DNA of 64,000 nucleotides from Halichondria panicea (GCF_963675165.1 NC_087382.1:2140567-2204566), one strand, 5' to 3'. Positions 21,912 through 34,371 are shown, counted from the first letter of the stretch. The notes: generated from the sequence alone by a model not told the origin. Made by a program: numbers and translations.

Positions 21912-23240
21912 GTTCTCTCCGATACTATAAGATTACAAGTATATTTAATTGCAGAACTATATAGTACTATTGCTGCTTCTATATTGATATCAAAACTTAA
22001 AGCGGGTATATGGAGTAGAATAAGGTATTATGAGACGAAACCAGTTATGAGACAGCTGCAGGAATGCTTCAGCTATTCCGGCATTTAATTATAGTAATAA
22101 CACTCCCACTCTATATGTTTCCAAAACAAATTTGGAGTTGGATGCTGTGTTGACAGAGATACCACAATAATTTGTTTAAGTCCAGAATTTAATTGGAAAA
22201 AACATAGGTGCCAAATGTTTTGTAGTAGGTATCTGTTAAAACAAGAGTAACTAATCGCTACACAGCAAAAATACATATGTTATATGAGATGCATCATCGG
22301 AATTTAGTGTTAAAATGACAGAAATTTATGTCATTTCTATATACATGAGATTTCAAAAGATGCGTTTCATTTATGTTACTGTAAACGAATGTGTTTTTAC
22401 TGTGTATATTTTATATATAACAAGGCTTCAGATATATGCTGTTAGACTATAGCCAATTAGCGTTAAAATTAGCAATGGTGTCTCATAATACCTAAACCAC
22501 TTTGAACACTAAATGCTAGCATTAGTTGCAAACAAAGTACTGTCACTATGTTCTGTGCTTGCATGCAAAGCCTATTGACCATAGTAGTTAGTGAACAGGC
22601 TATTTAGCTCCCTCAAGATTACTGCAAGACAGGTGGTCAGAAACATTTAGATGTCTCATAATACCCTCTTACACCCTATACTATAGTTGTCTATAGATCT
22701 AGACACGTGGAACAAGATAATAGCCACCAGCAATATTTAATTGATAAGGCTCAATTACACAAGTTTGCAGTGTTAACTTACCTAATGGATATAAGCTTAT
22801 AATTTCCTTTTTAGCTTTAATACAAGATCCCAACACAGTCTCACACACACACACGTGTGAATACAGCAGTGGAGTAGAGAGGTACAGGACTATATAGACC
22901 TATAGGTGTTTTCCACAGGCCATATAAATTGTACTACAGCTAATAGCTGTAAAAAGATTTCTCAGGCTTCTGCGGATAACATTTCTGCGTTTACTCGTTC
23001 ATTCGCAGAATTCACAGAATTTTTGGGCCGAATAAATTTCTAGCTATAATTATATACGTAGTCATAGATAGTGTAGAAGGAAACGGACCGCGTCCAATTG
23101 TTGGCGCAGGAAGTTAATTCACTGCACCGGAAGCTAATAATAGCTCTTCACATCACCTTGGGATATATGGGATGGCAGCACAGATTACAGAGCAGACAGA
23201 CAGCACATGAGACTTGAGAAGAGCTAGAGATAAAGAGCAG
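21912..23240. other. Spacer upstream of copy 2
   Basis: The first 100 bases resemble the shared 5' flank of the array genes. The remainder is AT-rich; I see no coding exon. Around 22950-23035 there is a stretch with TTCTGCG/CGCAGAA inverted motifs, probably a degraded transposon end. Confidence 0.5.
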
Positions 23241-23254
23241 TGAAAAATACCAGT

Positions 23255-23970
23255 CTACATTTGTATACAGTGCCTGTAACCTAGGGAGTAGAATACAAAC
23301 ATTTGTACTTAAGTGTATCTTGAGTTTGGAACATTTCTAAGAAATGATGCTGATACCATTGTGTAGGTGAATGAATAAGCTACAAACATATTCAAAAATA
23401 TTTCTCTAAAACATTGTTATAGTGGAAAATCATTTAGGTGAAAACGGGGATGATTGTAAAAAAATGTATGTAACATCAATTATCTCTGGAAGTAAAATGT
23501 TTCTAGAAAAATTGCTTCTACCAAAAGATAAACAATTTATTAACAATTACATGTGTAAAAAAATTAGACCTTAGCCGAAAAATTTACTTGAAATCTCTCC
23601 CTAAGCGAAAAGGCACCCAAAAACACACATAATGGAGTACGAAACAGCGTGTGTACTTATGTAACCGATTTTAATTCATGCATATGTTAGCTCAACTATC
23701 CACTGATGTTAATGCCAGAGTTCCAGACCTTAGCCGACAACGGTTGGTGTTAATTTGTTGCTGTTGTAAAAGCAACCACATACCCACCACCTTAGGTTGC
23801 CATGGAAACATTTTTGGATATGTTGAAGCTCAAGCATTCACCTACACTTTGGTATCATCAAAATTTCTTAGAAATGTTTTAAGGTCAAGATATTCACATT
23901 TATGTACCAAAATGTGGTATTCTACTCTCTATAGGTTACTTGCACTGTATAGCTTGCTTGTCCATTTTAA
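23255..23970. mobile_element. About 715-bp element with long degraded inverted repeats
   Basis: Positions 23255-23395 and 23825-23970 are imperfect inverted repeats. Both hold versions of ACATTTCTAAGAAAT, GATACCA-GTGTAGGTGAATG and GTAACCTA-GGAGTAGAATAC. The interior has no clear transposase. The ends are too diverged to fix a target duplication. Confidence 0.55.
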
Positions 23971-24328
23971 TATTGTCCCTTTTAATATTTAATAATACAG
24001 AGAAACACTCTACTGAGATTGAGAGAAGCCACTAAGCCTTTGTTTGTGAAGACGAAGGATTCAAGATATTTAGCAGTGCCAGCATCATGTAACTGCACTG
24101 ACTTTAGCAACAAAGTTGTATTATAGCTATGAATGGATGATTTACGAGGGAAATACAATTTAATAGCTTGATCACTTTAGCGTATTGTGTATTCACACTG
24201 TTTAGTATTATAGTTGATTCGATTCATAATTATAATTATGGTTGTTTGATTACACGTCAAAAAATAATTATGTGCATCAAATAGAAATGTAGTTAAACAC
24301 TTCGAGAGGGTTCTAGCCGATTCGCTCA

Positions 24329-24553
24329 CTCAGAAAGGCACTTGCGTCAGGGAGGATGAACAGGTCCCATACCATGTCAATGAATGATTTGACTGCAAAG
24401 GGACGAGGGGAGTTTTAGGTTTACAATACACATTGTATATAATTTATATACGTACCTGATTGTGAACTTCAGTCCTTGTGGCATCACTACAGCATCTTAA
24501 GCTCCTTACGGCTAGAAACAGATTTTTCCCAGTGTCCCAGTCGTCCACTGCAG
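24329..24553 (-). pseudogene. Two-exon coding remnant of unknown gene
   Basis: On the minus strand an open stretch (24553 to about 24455) encodes DDWDTGKNLFLAVRSLRCC and on to TEVHNQ. After a short intron a second stretch (about 24394-24329), behind a TTTGCAG acceptor, encodes KSFIDMVWDLFILPDASAFL ending SERIG and a TAG stop. The splice phases agree only if a GTATAT donor is used. The composition looks coding, but I do not recognise the family and find no upstream exons. It may be the end of a gene left from before the array expanded. Confidence 0.35.
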
Positions 24554-25334
24554 GTATTCATTCTCCAACCCTATAGTATATATCACCCATGGGTAAGTAA
24601 ACAAGACGGTAGTAACATAAAGCAGATTTTTCCCAGTGCACGCATGCATTACTGAACTATGATTAGGCTCAATAAGTTTCCCGGGAAACTTCCCCGGGGT
24701 AGAAAGCGAAACACGGATTGTTTCTGAGCTCTACATAGACTTCATTCCGTTGCCAATCCCCTTCTCCTCTATCTATGGTGGAGTTGCATGCCCTCTCTTC
24801 TTTTATACACCCTTGGTATCACTGCATGCAGTATAGCTGTCATCAGATATTAGGCAAGTCCAACGGCTTTAATTCCTTCGCTTATTATACATGTATGCTT
24901 GTGTATTTGCTGTTCCCAGAAAACCCATTTGTTTCTATAATTAGTATATATAGGGTAACCCTGCTTCCTACTCGTACAGTGTCATTCATATTCACTACCA
25001 TTAACCTCCATTCTATATCCAATAATTATACACAGTCTGATATTAAATCATGCATGCATCATTCTTTGCATTTTTCCCAGAACAGGGGAAGTTTGTGGTT
25101 ACGTTTTACATTGATAGAATTATGCATACACCATGACATTGTGTGTTTAAGAACATAATTTAATTTGCGACTGAATGATCTTCGGTATTGTGTGTGTGGC
25201 CATTATTCCACTGACATGCATTGGTATTGGCTCAACCAGGTAGACAATGACCTCATTAGCTACTTTGTTGTTCTCTCCTGCATGTATAATTATGTGCTGT
25301 GCATAACAAGTTTTAAAGAAAATATATCTTTAAT

Positions 25335-25680
25335 TAGATCATGTTTGCCATAAATACTGCAATCTGATTGGTTAGAGGAAATGTTCTATCCAATTTAGAA
25401 AATCATGTACTTCAATAGAAAATCATGTACTTCAATAGAAAATCCTGTACTTCACTTAGAAAATCATGTAGCAAAGATTAGATAAGAACATTCAAATCTG
25501 ATTGGCTAAATACTCATGGTTGCTATGATCTAAAATGCTTAGACACTGTTTAGGAAGTTTCCACATGATTTAGAAGTCCTCAGGGCTAGTAGAACCCTCA
25601 CTGCGTTCGGGATACTACAACCAGCCCTTTGGGCTTCTAAATCATGTAGAAACTTCCTAAACTGTCTAACTATTATTTAA
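25335..25680. mobile_element. About 345-bp insertion with inner inverted repeat
   Basis: The flanks (GAAAATATATCTTTAATTA on the left, GCTTTGTACCCACAATGCAT on the right) are contiguous at about 32860-32910 in the next array unit, so the block between them is an insertion. It holds an inverted repeat (GTTTAGGAAGTTTC...CATGATTTAGAAG against its complement, 25545-25670) and three direct copies of a GAAAATCATGTACTTCA unit. Confidence 0.7.
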
Positions 25681-26094
25681 TAGGCACCATGCAGCTTTGT
25701 ACCCACAATGCATGCATGAAGTAGTATAATTATACAGTTGATAAAAGCCTATAGTCTACCATGAACATGTTGTAGCCTCATAAGCAGTCACCATCTTTAA
25801 CTTCCATTCTTGAGTCCATCTGAAAGGTGTCAGCATTTAATGTTGACCACCTGATTTGCAATTGGCCACTTCTAAATCTGATCCCATGCATGCAGGCAAT
25901 ATTCTCCCTACTTCCCTATCACTCGGCTCTTAGTCACCACATGCAAGACACACGTTGCTATCCAGACAGTGACCACAAGACACACCAGACAGTGACCACA
26001 AATTAACACACACTGTATACTGCTGCATGCACAAGTACACAATGTGATATGGGATATAGGGTTAAGTGATACCACTTCCTGTTAATTATAATGC

Positions 26095-26198
26095 AATGTA
26101 GAACACACACACCACACACACCACACAGAACACACACACCACACACACCACACACACCACACACACTACACAGAACACACACGCCACACACACCACAG
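26095..26198. repeat. CACACC-type microsatellite
   Basis: Irregular repeats of ACACACCACACA with CACAGAACACAC interruptions, ending at the kinase-exon acceptor. The interruption AGAACACAC is itself a copy of the exon start, so the acceptor region has been tandemly amplified. Confidence 0.85.
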
Positions 26199-26375
26199 AA
26201 CACACGACTGGTTCTGGCCACCATTGATGGGTGCTGGAGCTCCTTTCCCTCACAAAGACCAACCACACAACAACTCAAGGAGACACTGCAAACATCGCTA
26301 TTACCAGCCATTAAGCAAGTATCAGTTGACAAGAATGGACAAACAGTGTATAAGCAAATGACTGCATGCCTATAA
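26199..26375 (+). pseudogene. Copy of terminal kinase exon (open frame)
   Basis: Open for 59 codons from the CCACAG acceptor (NTRLVLATIDG) through SQRPTTQQLKETLQTSLLP to a TAA stop after KQMTACL. The frame of the original exon is kept with a 3-base deletion (KW reads K). No other receptor exons are nearby, so it is orphaned unless an unseen transcript uses it. Confidence 0.75.
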
Positions 26376-27140
26376 TTATACTGTAAACCCTTTATAATCA
26401 AAAAGAGGTGCTGCAAATATCTTTTACTGCTTTTTTTTGTGTCAATTATTTTTGTCCCCTCATCATTCACTCACATTTCACTGAACTATAATATACTAGT
26501 GCACAAATAGGGGGAAGTACTGTGTAGGGTTGACTGAGCCGCTCAAACACCAACAAGGTCAACAAGATGGGCTGGTATATTGAATTATTATTATGTATTA
26601 ATATTTTAGGTTCCCCATGAAGTGGCCAGTAACTTGGTCCACAGTATGATGCTGTTCCATTGTTTCCCTTGTTCAAATTCAGATAAGTTGGTAAGAGTTC
26701 GTGCACTGGCGTGCGACAGCGGTTCAAGATAATGATTGATTCAACCATGCATAGATCAACTAGATCAACTAACATATGCACAAAACAATAACATAGACTG
26801 TAAATACTAACTACAACAAAGACAGTGGAGCAGAGGCTCCCATAAAATTACACAGAGGGCGATGCTAGGAGCAGGCCCTGGCTATACTAGAGCACAAGCA
26901 ATAAAGAGAAGTATATAAAAGAAGTAATAGTATCAGCCAGGAACCCATGCATGTGCAAACAGTACACACATGCAGGAGTACAGGAAATGACTAATGAAGT
27001 GATTAACTAGCTACTAGCAAAGTCATTACAAACTGAATCTACATAGTCCACAACAAATCGATGAATATAATTGTGCATGCATGCAGGCTCACAATAAACA
27101 ATGAAAACAAGCTATAACAGTAATTTTTTGTTTATACTGT

Positions 27141-30100
27141 TTACTGTTTCACGACATCGATGACAGTGTGCGTGACTTTGGGTGCATTGTCAGCTGTAGC
27201 TTGAGGAGGGGGAGGGGCTGGTCTGTAGTCCTCTATGGTGAGGGGGGCTAGCACGTCCAGGGCAGGCTCTCTCAGCTGGTCTGGCCTCGTGGCTGGTCGG
27301 ATGATGGGAGGAGTGATGTAACGATCAGGGTAAGCTTCTTCCATGGCTCCGTCAGTGTACGGATCACATCTGTCTGCGTTTGTCCAGGTTTCATTGTTCT
27401 CCATTTCGTACCTTTCCAGTTTGCGAACTCGTGGAATCCTTTTTCTCAGTTTGAGTGAGTTTTGCAGAACAGGAACTGTTTTCAACATGTACTCGTAACA
27501 ATGGTAGCAGACTATCACCACAAACAAAATAAAAGCCACTGCCATTGAAATGTTGGATATTATGACTTGACTCTCATTGATGTTTCCTATGTAGAGGGTG
27601 CCATACGCTAGAATTGCAAGATTGAGGAAAAAGAGTGTTTCCAGTAAATCATTGAATCGTATTTTGTACACTGGATAATTCTGCAATTTGAAAACAATCA
27701 GTCCAACAGTTATAGATCCAGCTGATAGTACGGGGAGAGAAGTGTCCAAAGCCAAGGTTGTTATTAGATTATGAGCGATCAAAGAAAATAGGAGCAGTCC
27801 CACCCAGTAGCGATGCTTGGGAGTGAATGGAGCATGGTATGCATCCATGAAGCCATTGTAGTATGTGTTCTTAGTCCATTTCATGAGCTTCCATTTTGAA
27901 CAGCGAGGAAGCCATTGTCCAAAGAAGAGCACTACAGTGAACAATATACCAGAAGTGAGGATTATGGCGGCAAAAACAAACCGAGGGACGTGACCGGGAG
28001 TGAAATATTGCACATTGCCGTCATACATCCAAACTATATCACTTGAATTGTTGGGAAAATCCAACACCTTGGTTGCGCCCTCAGGATAATCCAAGACCCT
28101 GTGTTGCAGTGCAGCAATGATAAACCGCAAGAGTTTGGAATAAGAGAGTAGGACGAGTGTGCCTAGGGCAGCAACTGGGTTCCTGTTGGAGAGGAGCTTT
28201 GCAAATGAGTCAGAGTACTTGCTCAAAATGATTATTAAGAACATCAGAAGAAACAGGTAAGCAGGAAAGACAATCTGAAGGAGCACTTTTGCTTGAGAGT
28301 TCATTCTATCATAAAAGCATGTCTCAATACCTAAGTCAAGACTCACCCACGATATGAAAACTGTCAAAGGGTTATGAAAAGGTACGAAAATCGACTGATT
28401 TGCAGCTAATATATTAGTGTAGAAGATCAGCCCATGGATAGTGCCTGTTGCTACGGTAATGTTGAAAACGAGAATGAATGCGACTAGTACTATGCCTGCC
28501 AGGGCAAACGGGAGTAGCAGGAGAAGGTAAGAGTTTGAGCAGAGTTCACATCGTGAAGTACCTAACACAAGACTGAGTCCTGGTTCACATTCTCCACACA
28601 AGACACCACTTCGATAGTGGGCACATTGTTCGTCAGGGTTGCTTAGATTGATGTTGACTGGTTTTAGTACACAATAGTCAAATGTACAGTTACTAACAAC
28701 ATACCCACTTCCGTTAGTGGTATTAGTCACTCCTATCCATATGTTGTTATTGCTTTCCAATTTTATGGTCTCATTTTCATCAGAACAGTTTGTTATCTGA
28801 TATTCTTGTTGCAACACTGGATCACAGTCACACTTGCACTCAATTGAGGACATTATTGGCTTGAGTCCAATAGGGCATTCACACTTTAGAAAAGAGATGT
28901 TTAGAATTTGTCTTGAAATTCCCAAATTGTTGCATGGACCATCAGCATAGAGTTCCACTTGAGCAGAGCTGTCTTGTGAGAATACATTGTACTCTAATTC
29001 TGTGCACTGATTGCCAACTTCTTGCTGTGCTTGTCCTTCTTTGAGACGATCAACTCTACTGCTCTCAGTGATAACAGAACTGTGAATTATGGCATTATTC
29101 ATTGGATTTCCAACTTGGTCTACAGCCATAACACTTATTGTGAATGCTTGTCCTTTTCTAACAGAAATAGTCTGGTTGGTGGTGCTACACAACTTCACTC
29201 TGACAGCCTTTGAAGCTATTGATGAATAATGCACAGTATTGTTCAAGTACTCAAATCCATTGTCTGATGAAGAGAGTTCGGCTGATACATCCACCGTACA
29301 CCTGTCTAGTAGACCTCCGTAAATATCTGCTCCTGACTGGGAAGCTGTGTTGTTTGTCAAAAAAGTGTTGCGATAATTGAGTGTACTGTTATAACACTTA
29401 ACTTCTTCATTAAATCCAGTCAAAACTTCGAGCAAAGGTATCACAGACTTAATACCATTGCTACCAATACCATGGAGATCTAGAGTTTGAATGAAGCATT
29501 CTGTTTGTGTCAGATCTCGTGCAGTAGTTACATCCTCTCCTCTACACACACCACTCTCAGTACTGTCTGCCACAAATATCCCCCCTCCATATTGAGCCGT
29601 GTTACTGTAGATTTCTAGTATGACCAGCGTTTTACCAAGCTCTAGCTCCAAGTCCTGTTTCAGAATATATATCTTAGAACTTTGTCGTAAATAAATTCCA
29701 CCTCCGCTATTGTTTGCTGAGTTTGACTTGATGTGGATGTGAGCGTGAGAAAAGGCCTTAATGTTTGAAGCGACTGCATAAATACCTCCTCCATTTTGAG
29801 CATCATTTCGATCTATAATACTCTCAAACAGTACAGGTTCCATGTCACTACATGTACACACGACAAACTGATGATTAATTATACAACCAGTAGTGACCTT
29901 TGAATCAAATTCGATTTCGCTTGAGTATGCATAAATTCCACCACCATTTTGTGCTGTGTTATGAGAAATATCTATGGGATAGTGAACAAAGAGTGTACTC
30001 TCTCTCAGAAACACACCTCCTCCAAAGGTAGCAGTATTGTTAGAAATGACCACTCCTTCTGCATTGATATAGATTTGACTCTGGACTGCTCTGATGGCTC

Positions 30101-31529
30101 CACCCTGCACACCTCGATTGCTACTGAGAGTCGTGGGTCCATTGAACTCCACTCGACTGCTTAGAGCATACACAGGGTTTACATTATTGCTAACGGTGTT
30201 AACTCCCGTCAATGACAAGTTAGAATGCACTGCGTAAATGATATTTTCACCCTCTAAATTGTCAAATATGCTTGTATTAGTAATTATCAAACTTGAGATA
30301 AGAAGCACAATCATTCCATCTTGTTGGGTGGCTCTGTTGTTTGTGAGCAGAGAGTCGAAAATGATCACAGTGCCACCAACAACAAAAAACACTGCACCAA
30401 TGTCAGCACTGTTATTTTTAATCACGACTTTGGAGATGGATATAGTTCCAATCAATGCCAAAATTGCTCCACCAGCGCTAGTAGGAAGACTAGTTCCTCC
30501 ATTACCAACTACAGCTTCATTGTCCGTTATATTACAGCTCAAGATAGATGCATTACCCATGTAAAGTCCAATCGCTCCACCAGAGGGTGCCTTGTTGTTT
30601 GTTAGCTTGCTATCGGATATTAGTAACTCTCCATCAAAAATCAAAATCGCTCCACCTGCTTTTTCAGCACTGTTGTACGCTAGCTCACTGTCGGAGATTG
30701 AGACACTCCCAAACCAGATATTAATTGCTCCACCAACAATAGCACTATTGTTCAGTAGCGCACAGTTGGAAATGAACAAATTACTTTTGTAGGCGATAGA
30801 TCTAATTGCTCCACCACTTTCAGCAATATTATTTGTAAAGTTGCTCCAACTGATAGTCACACTTGCAGAGACCACAAACACTGCTCCCCCCATTGTAGCA
30901 GTATTAGAATTGAACTTTGAACCATTAATAACAGTTTGATTTGAGTGAATGTAAGCTGCACCACCATCGTTACTGAAGAAGTCGCTCTTTTCAATGTACA
31001 CATTATCAGCTTCAACCATCAATGCTCTGTCAGTGCTAGTGTTGTTCACGAAGAGAACTTGTTCAATCGTCACAGTTACCGTACGAGTGATCCCGAGTGT
31101 ACAAGCTTCCAACTTCAGCAATTTCAAGTCTACCATATTGCATTGAGAAATGTTCATGTAGCCTGAACTACTTTCATCACCTGCTCCAGTGAAATGCAAA
31201 CCTTCAATACTCAATGCACTGATATTAGATAACTGCACTCTACCAGAATTGTTCAAACTGATGGTGGCATTTTGGCCAGCAATAATCACCTCTGTGAAAT
31301 TACAAATGTAAAGCATTTCACTTAATATATGATCTCCAGGTAGAAAGCTCAAGGTGAGATTGTCTCCACCAGATAACAGGGCTGTTTGAACAAGCTGCTC
31401 GAGAGTGAAACAAGTTCCATTTTGATAGTCATGACACAAGTCGGTTGAATCCACTGGCACAATGTGATAGTGCTCACTCCTGGTAACAGTAGCTAGGGTC
31501 AGTAGCAGCACCAACCAGGTGCAGTGCAT
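27141..31529 (-). CDS. Beta-helix/multi-TM receptor-like protein, copy 3 (intact)
   Basis: The only fully open member here: 1,462 residues in one exon. Signal peptide 1-18. Beta-helix about 180-700 with GGAI/GGGI rungs and alternating NNSA, YNSA and NNTA turns. A Cys-rich segment about 880-990 includes CECPIG, CKCDCD and a CGECEPG knot ending CELCSN. About eight hydrophobic helices follow between about 990 and 1350 (for example LLLLLPFALAGIVLVAF), with a conserved DAYHAPFTPKHRYW loop. The tail of about 110 residues has ITPPII, EDYRPAPPPP and VIDVVKQ; PPPP and PPII could bind SH3 or WW domains (inference). Its variable block has only two rungs, the fewest. It is presumably a glycosylated plasma-membrane protein with an adhesive or ligand-binding ectodomain; no enzyme motif is visible. 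Confidence 0.9.
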   Translation of the reverse strand: MHCTWLVLLLTLATVTRSEHYHIVPVDSTDLCHDYQNGTCFTLEQLVQTALLSGGDNLTLSFLPGDHILSEMLYICNFTEVIIAGQNATISLNNSGRVQLSNISALSIEGLHFTGAGDESSSGYMNISQCNMVDLKLLKLEACTLGITRTVTVTIEQVLFVNNTSTDRALMVEADNVYIEKSDFFSNDGGAAYIHSNQTVINGSKFNSNTATMGGAVFVVSASVTISWSNFTNNIAESGGAIRSIAYKSNLFISNCALLNNSAIVGGAINIWFGSVSISDSELAYNSAEKAGGAILIFDGELLISDSKLTNNKAPSGGAIGLYMGNASILSCNITDNEAVVGNGGTSLPTSAGGAILALIGTISISKVVIKNNSADIGAVFFVVGGTVIIFDSLLTNNRATQQDGMIVLLISSLIITNTSIFDNLEGENIIYAVHSNLSLTGVNTVSNNVNPVYALSSRVEFNGPTTLSSNRGVQGGAIRAVQSQIYINAEGVVISNNTATFGGGVFLRESTLFVHYPIDISHNTAQNGGGIYAYSSEIEFDSKVTTGCIINHQFVVCTCSDMEPVLFESIIDRNDAQNGGGIYAVASNIKAFSHAHIHIKSNSANNSGGGIYLRQSSKIYILKQDLELELGKTLVILEIYSNTAQYGGGIFVADSTESGVCRGEDVTTARDLTQTECFIQTLDLHGIGSNGIKSVIPLLEVLTGFNEEVKCYNSTLNYRNTFLTNNTASQSGADIYGGLLDRCTVDVSAELSSSDNGFEYLNNTVHYSSIASKAVRVKLCSTTNQTISVRKGQAFTISVMAVDQVGNPMNNAIIHSSVITESSRVDRLKEGQAQQEVGNQCTELEYNVFSQDSSAQVELYADGPCNNLGISRQILNISFLKCECPIGLKPIMSSIECKCDCDPVLQQEYQITNCSDENETIKLESNNNIWIGVTNTTNGSGYVVSNCTFDYCVLKPVNINLSNPDEQCAHYRSGVLCGECEPGLSLVLGTSRCELCSNSYLLLLLPFALAGIVLVAFILVFNITVATGTIHGLIFYTNILAANQSIFVPFHNPLTVFISWVSLDLGIETCFYDRMNSQAKVLLQIVFPAYLFLLMFLIIILSKYSDSFAKLLSNRNPVAALGTLVLLSYSKLLRFIIAALQHRVLDYPEGATKVLDFPNNSSDIVWMYDGNVQYFTPGHVPRFVFAAIILTSGILFTVVLFFGQWLPRCSKWKLMKWTKNTYYNGFMDAYHAPFTPKHRYWVGLLLFSLIAHNLITTLALDTSLPVLSAGSITVGLIVFKLQNYPVYKIRFNDLLETLFFLNLAILAYGTLYIGNINESQVIISNISMAVAFILFVVIVCYHCYEYMLKTVPVLQNSLKLRKRIPRVRKLERYEMENNETWTNADRCDPYTDGAMEEAYPDRYITPPIIRPATRPDQLREPALDVLAPLTIEDYRPAPPPPQATADNAPKVTHTVIDVVKQ

Positions 31530-31660
31530 GTTCTCTCCGATACTATAAGATTACAAGCATATTTAAATACAATTAATGCAGTATCAGTATACTAGCTGCT
31601 TTGCTGCTTCTAGTTTGACACCAACACTTAAAACGCGGGTACTGTCTACAGTATAGAACA
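31530..31660 (-). promoter_or_regulatory. Shared 5' flank/promoter candidate of array genes
   Basis: The first 100-130 bases upstream of the start are nearly identical in copies 3, 4 and 5 and recognisable in copies 1 and 2. They include CTTATAGTATC about 15-25 bases before the ATG and a TATTTAAATA stretch further out. Conservation of the flank suggests that all copies keep the same control region. Confidence 0.4.
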
Positions 31661-33295
31661 TGTGGAATGAGACAATGGTCACCAGAGTTTATGCATTAAG
31701 GCTCAAATTCTTATCAGAATCGTTCAGTTTCATTACACAAGTTTGCACAGTGATAACTGATAACTTACCTAATGGATATATAATTTCCTTTTCAGCTTAC
31801 AAGATCCAAACACTGTCTCACACACACATGTGAATACAGCAGTGGAGTAGACAGGTAGGACTATATATGACTAGGTAGTATTCCACAGGCCAGAGGGTCT
31901 ATAATTATAGTATCACTGCATGCAGTAGAGCTGTCATCAGGCTAATTTATGCAAGTTAATTCAAAGGGATTTTAATGATGCACACAGAAGATAATTCCCT
32001 AGTTGAACATGTATAACTACATCAGTTGCAATCAACTTGTAACCAGGAATGGTTTCTTTCCTTTTCTTAAAACAACCGAGAATTTAATTCCCTACCAATA
32101 TCTTCAATTTCAAACATGACATTATTACTCCCCTGCAATCAATATTATATACAATCCAAACAAATTTGTGGCTTGGGAAACTCCTCACTGCGTGTAATAA
32201 CTAGCTGTAGATTTCCGTTTAGCATTTAGCAACTTTAAGAATTCTATTTCCACATCTAATAAGTCAACTGTTGCACACAGCAAATTAGAGTTTGCTAATC
32301 TATCATATAGTCAGGTTGTGCTATAGTTCTGCACAGAGGCTGTTAGAATGGGCTTCTTTTCTTGAGTGTCATAGTCTCCCTTGAGAGCAGCTCTCTCCAA
32401 GCAAGCACATGCTGCATGTGTAGCCAGTCTTGTCACCATAGATACACTTGATAGCACGCAACAATATTCTAGCCAGCACATTCAAAGGTCCTTCAGCAGT
32501 ATCAGTTATATATAATTATAATGGAGTTGTAATAAAATAACAGTGAGGCCACACTTGTACACTAGTGTACACTGCAGGTCAATTTGGAGCATTTCTGCTT
32601 CTTGCTATTTCAAGAAGTGAAAAGGGATACAGCTAGAGAACAAAACACAATACCCAAATCAGGAGCACATACACCATGACATTGTGTGTTTAAGAACATA
32701 ATTTAATTTGTGACTGAATGATCTTCGGTATTGTGTGTGTGGCCATTATTCCACTGACATGCATTGGTATTGGCTCAACCAGGTAGACAATGACCTCATT
32801 AGCTACTTTGTTGTTCTCTCCTGCGTGTATAATTATGTGCTGTGCATAACAAGTTTTACTAAGAAAAATATATCTTTAATTAATAGTCACCAGCTTTGTA
32901 CCCACAATGCATGAAGTAGTATAATTATACAGTTGATAAAAGCCTATAGTCTACCATGAACATGTTGTAGCCTCATAAGCGGTCACCATCTTTAACTTCC
33001 ATTCTTGAGTCCATCTGAAAGGTGTCAGCATTTAATGTTGACCACCTGATTTGCAATTGGCCACTTCTAAACCTGATCCCATGCATGCAGGCAATATTCT
33101 CCCTACTTCCCTATCACTCGGCTCTTAGTCACCACATGCAAGACACACGTTGCTATCCAGACAGTGACCACAAGACACACCAGACAGTGACCACAAATTA
33201 ACACACACTGTATACTGCTGCATGCACAAGTACACAATGTGATATGGGATATGGGGTTAAGTGATACCACTTCCTTATAATTATAATGCAATGTA
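31661..33295. repeat. Spacer of array unit (copy 3 to copy 4)
   Basis: Positions 31560-32660 match 53900-55010 closely, and 32665-33290 match 25080-26090 (apart from the 25335-25680 insertion). The spacer is therefore a patchwork of two other spacers. No gene seen. Confidence 0.65.
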
Positions 33296-33428
33296 GAACA
33301 CACACACCACACACACACACCACACACACCACACACACCACACAGAACACACACACCACACACACCACACACCACACGCCCACACACACCACACACCACA
33401 CAGAACACACACACACCACACACCACAG
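33296..33428. repeat. CACACC-type microsatellite
   Basis: Same irregular ACACACCACACA array as at 26095-26198, again ending at a kinase-exon acceptor, but with a different number and order of units. Confidence 0.85.
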
Positions 33429-33605
33429 AACACACGACTGGTTCTGGCCACCATTGATGGGTGCTGGAGCTCCTCTCCCTCACAAAGACCAACCACACTA
33501 CGACTCAAGGAGACACTGCAAACATCGCTATTACCAGCCAAATGGCAAGTATCAGTTGACAAGATTGGACAAACAGTGTATAATCAAATGACTGCATGCC
33601 TATAA
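33429..33605 (+). pseudogene. Copy of terminal kinase exon (open frame)
   Basis: Open for 59 codons from NTRLVLATIDG to KQ/NQMTACL and TAA. It has substitutions (TTLRLKETL) and a loss of AI in LLPAIKW, which keeps the frame. Isolated from other receptor exons, like the copy at 26.2 kb. Confidence 0.75.
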
Positions 33606-34371
33606 TTATACTGTAAACCCTTTACAATCAAAAAGAGGTGCTGCAAATATCTTTTACTGCTTTTTTTTTGTGTCAATTATTTTTGTCCCCTTATCATTCA
33701 CTCACATTTCACTGAACTATAATATACTAGTGCACAAATGGGGGGAAGTACTGTGTAGGGTTGACTGAGCCGCTCAAACACCAACAAGGTCAACAAGATG
33801 GGCTGGTATATGTAACTTACCATTAGTATTTTAGGTTCCCCATGAAGTGGCCAGTAACTTGGTCCACAGTATGATGCTGTTCCATTGGGCAAACTGTTTC
33901 CCTTGTTCAAATTCAGATAAGTTGGTAAGAGTTCGTGCACTGCATGGCGTGCGACAGCGGTTCAAGATAATGATTGATTCAACCATGCATAGATCAACTA
34001 GATCAACTAACATATGCACAAAACAATAACATATAGACTGTAAATACTAACTACAACAAAGACAGTGGAGCAGAGGCTCCCATAATTACACAGAGGGCGC
34101 TGCTATACTAGAGCACAAGCAATAAAGAGAACTATATAAAAGAAGTAATATAGTATCAGCCAGGAACCCATGTCATGCATGTGCAAACAGTACACACAGG
34201 ATAACAGAAAATGACTAATGAAGTGATTAACTAGCTACTAGCAAACTTGAAAGTCATTACAAACTGAATCTACATAGTCCACAACAAGTCGATGAATATA
34301 ATTGTGCATGCATGCAGGCTCACAATAAACAATGAAAACAAGCTATAACAGTAATTTTTTGTTTATACTGT

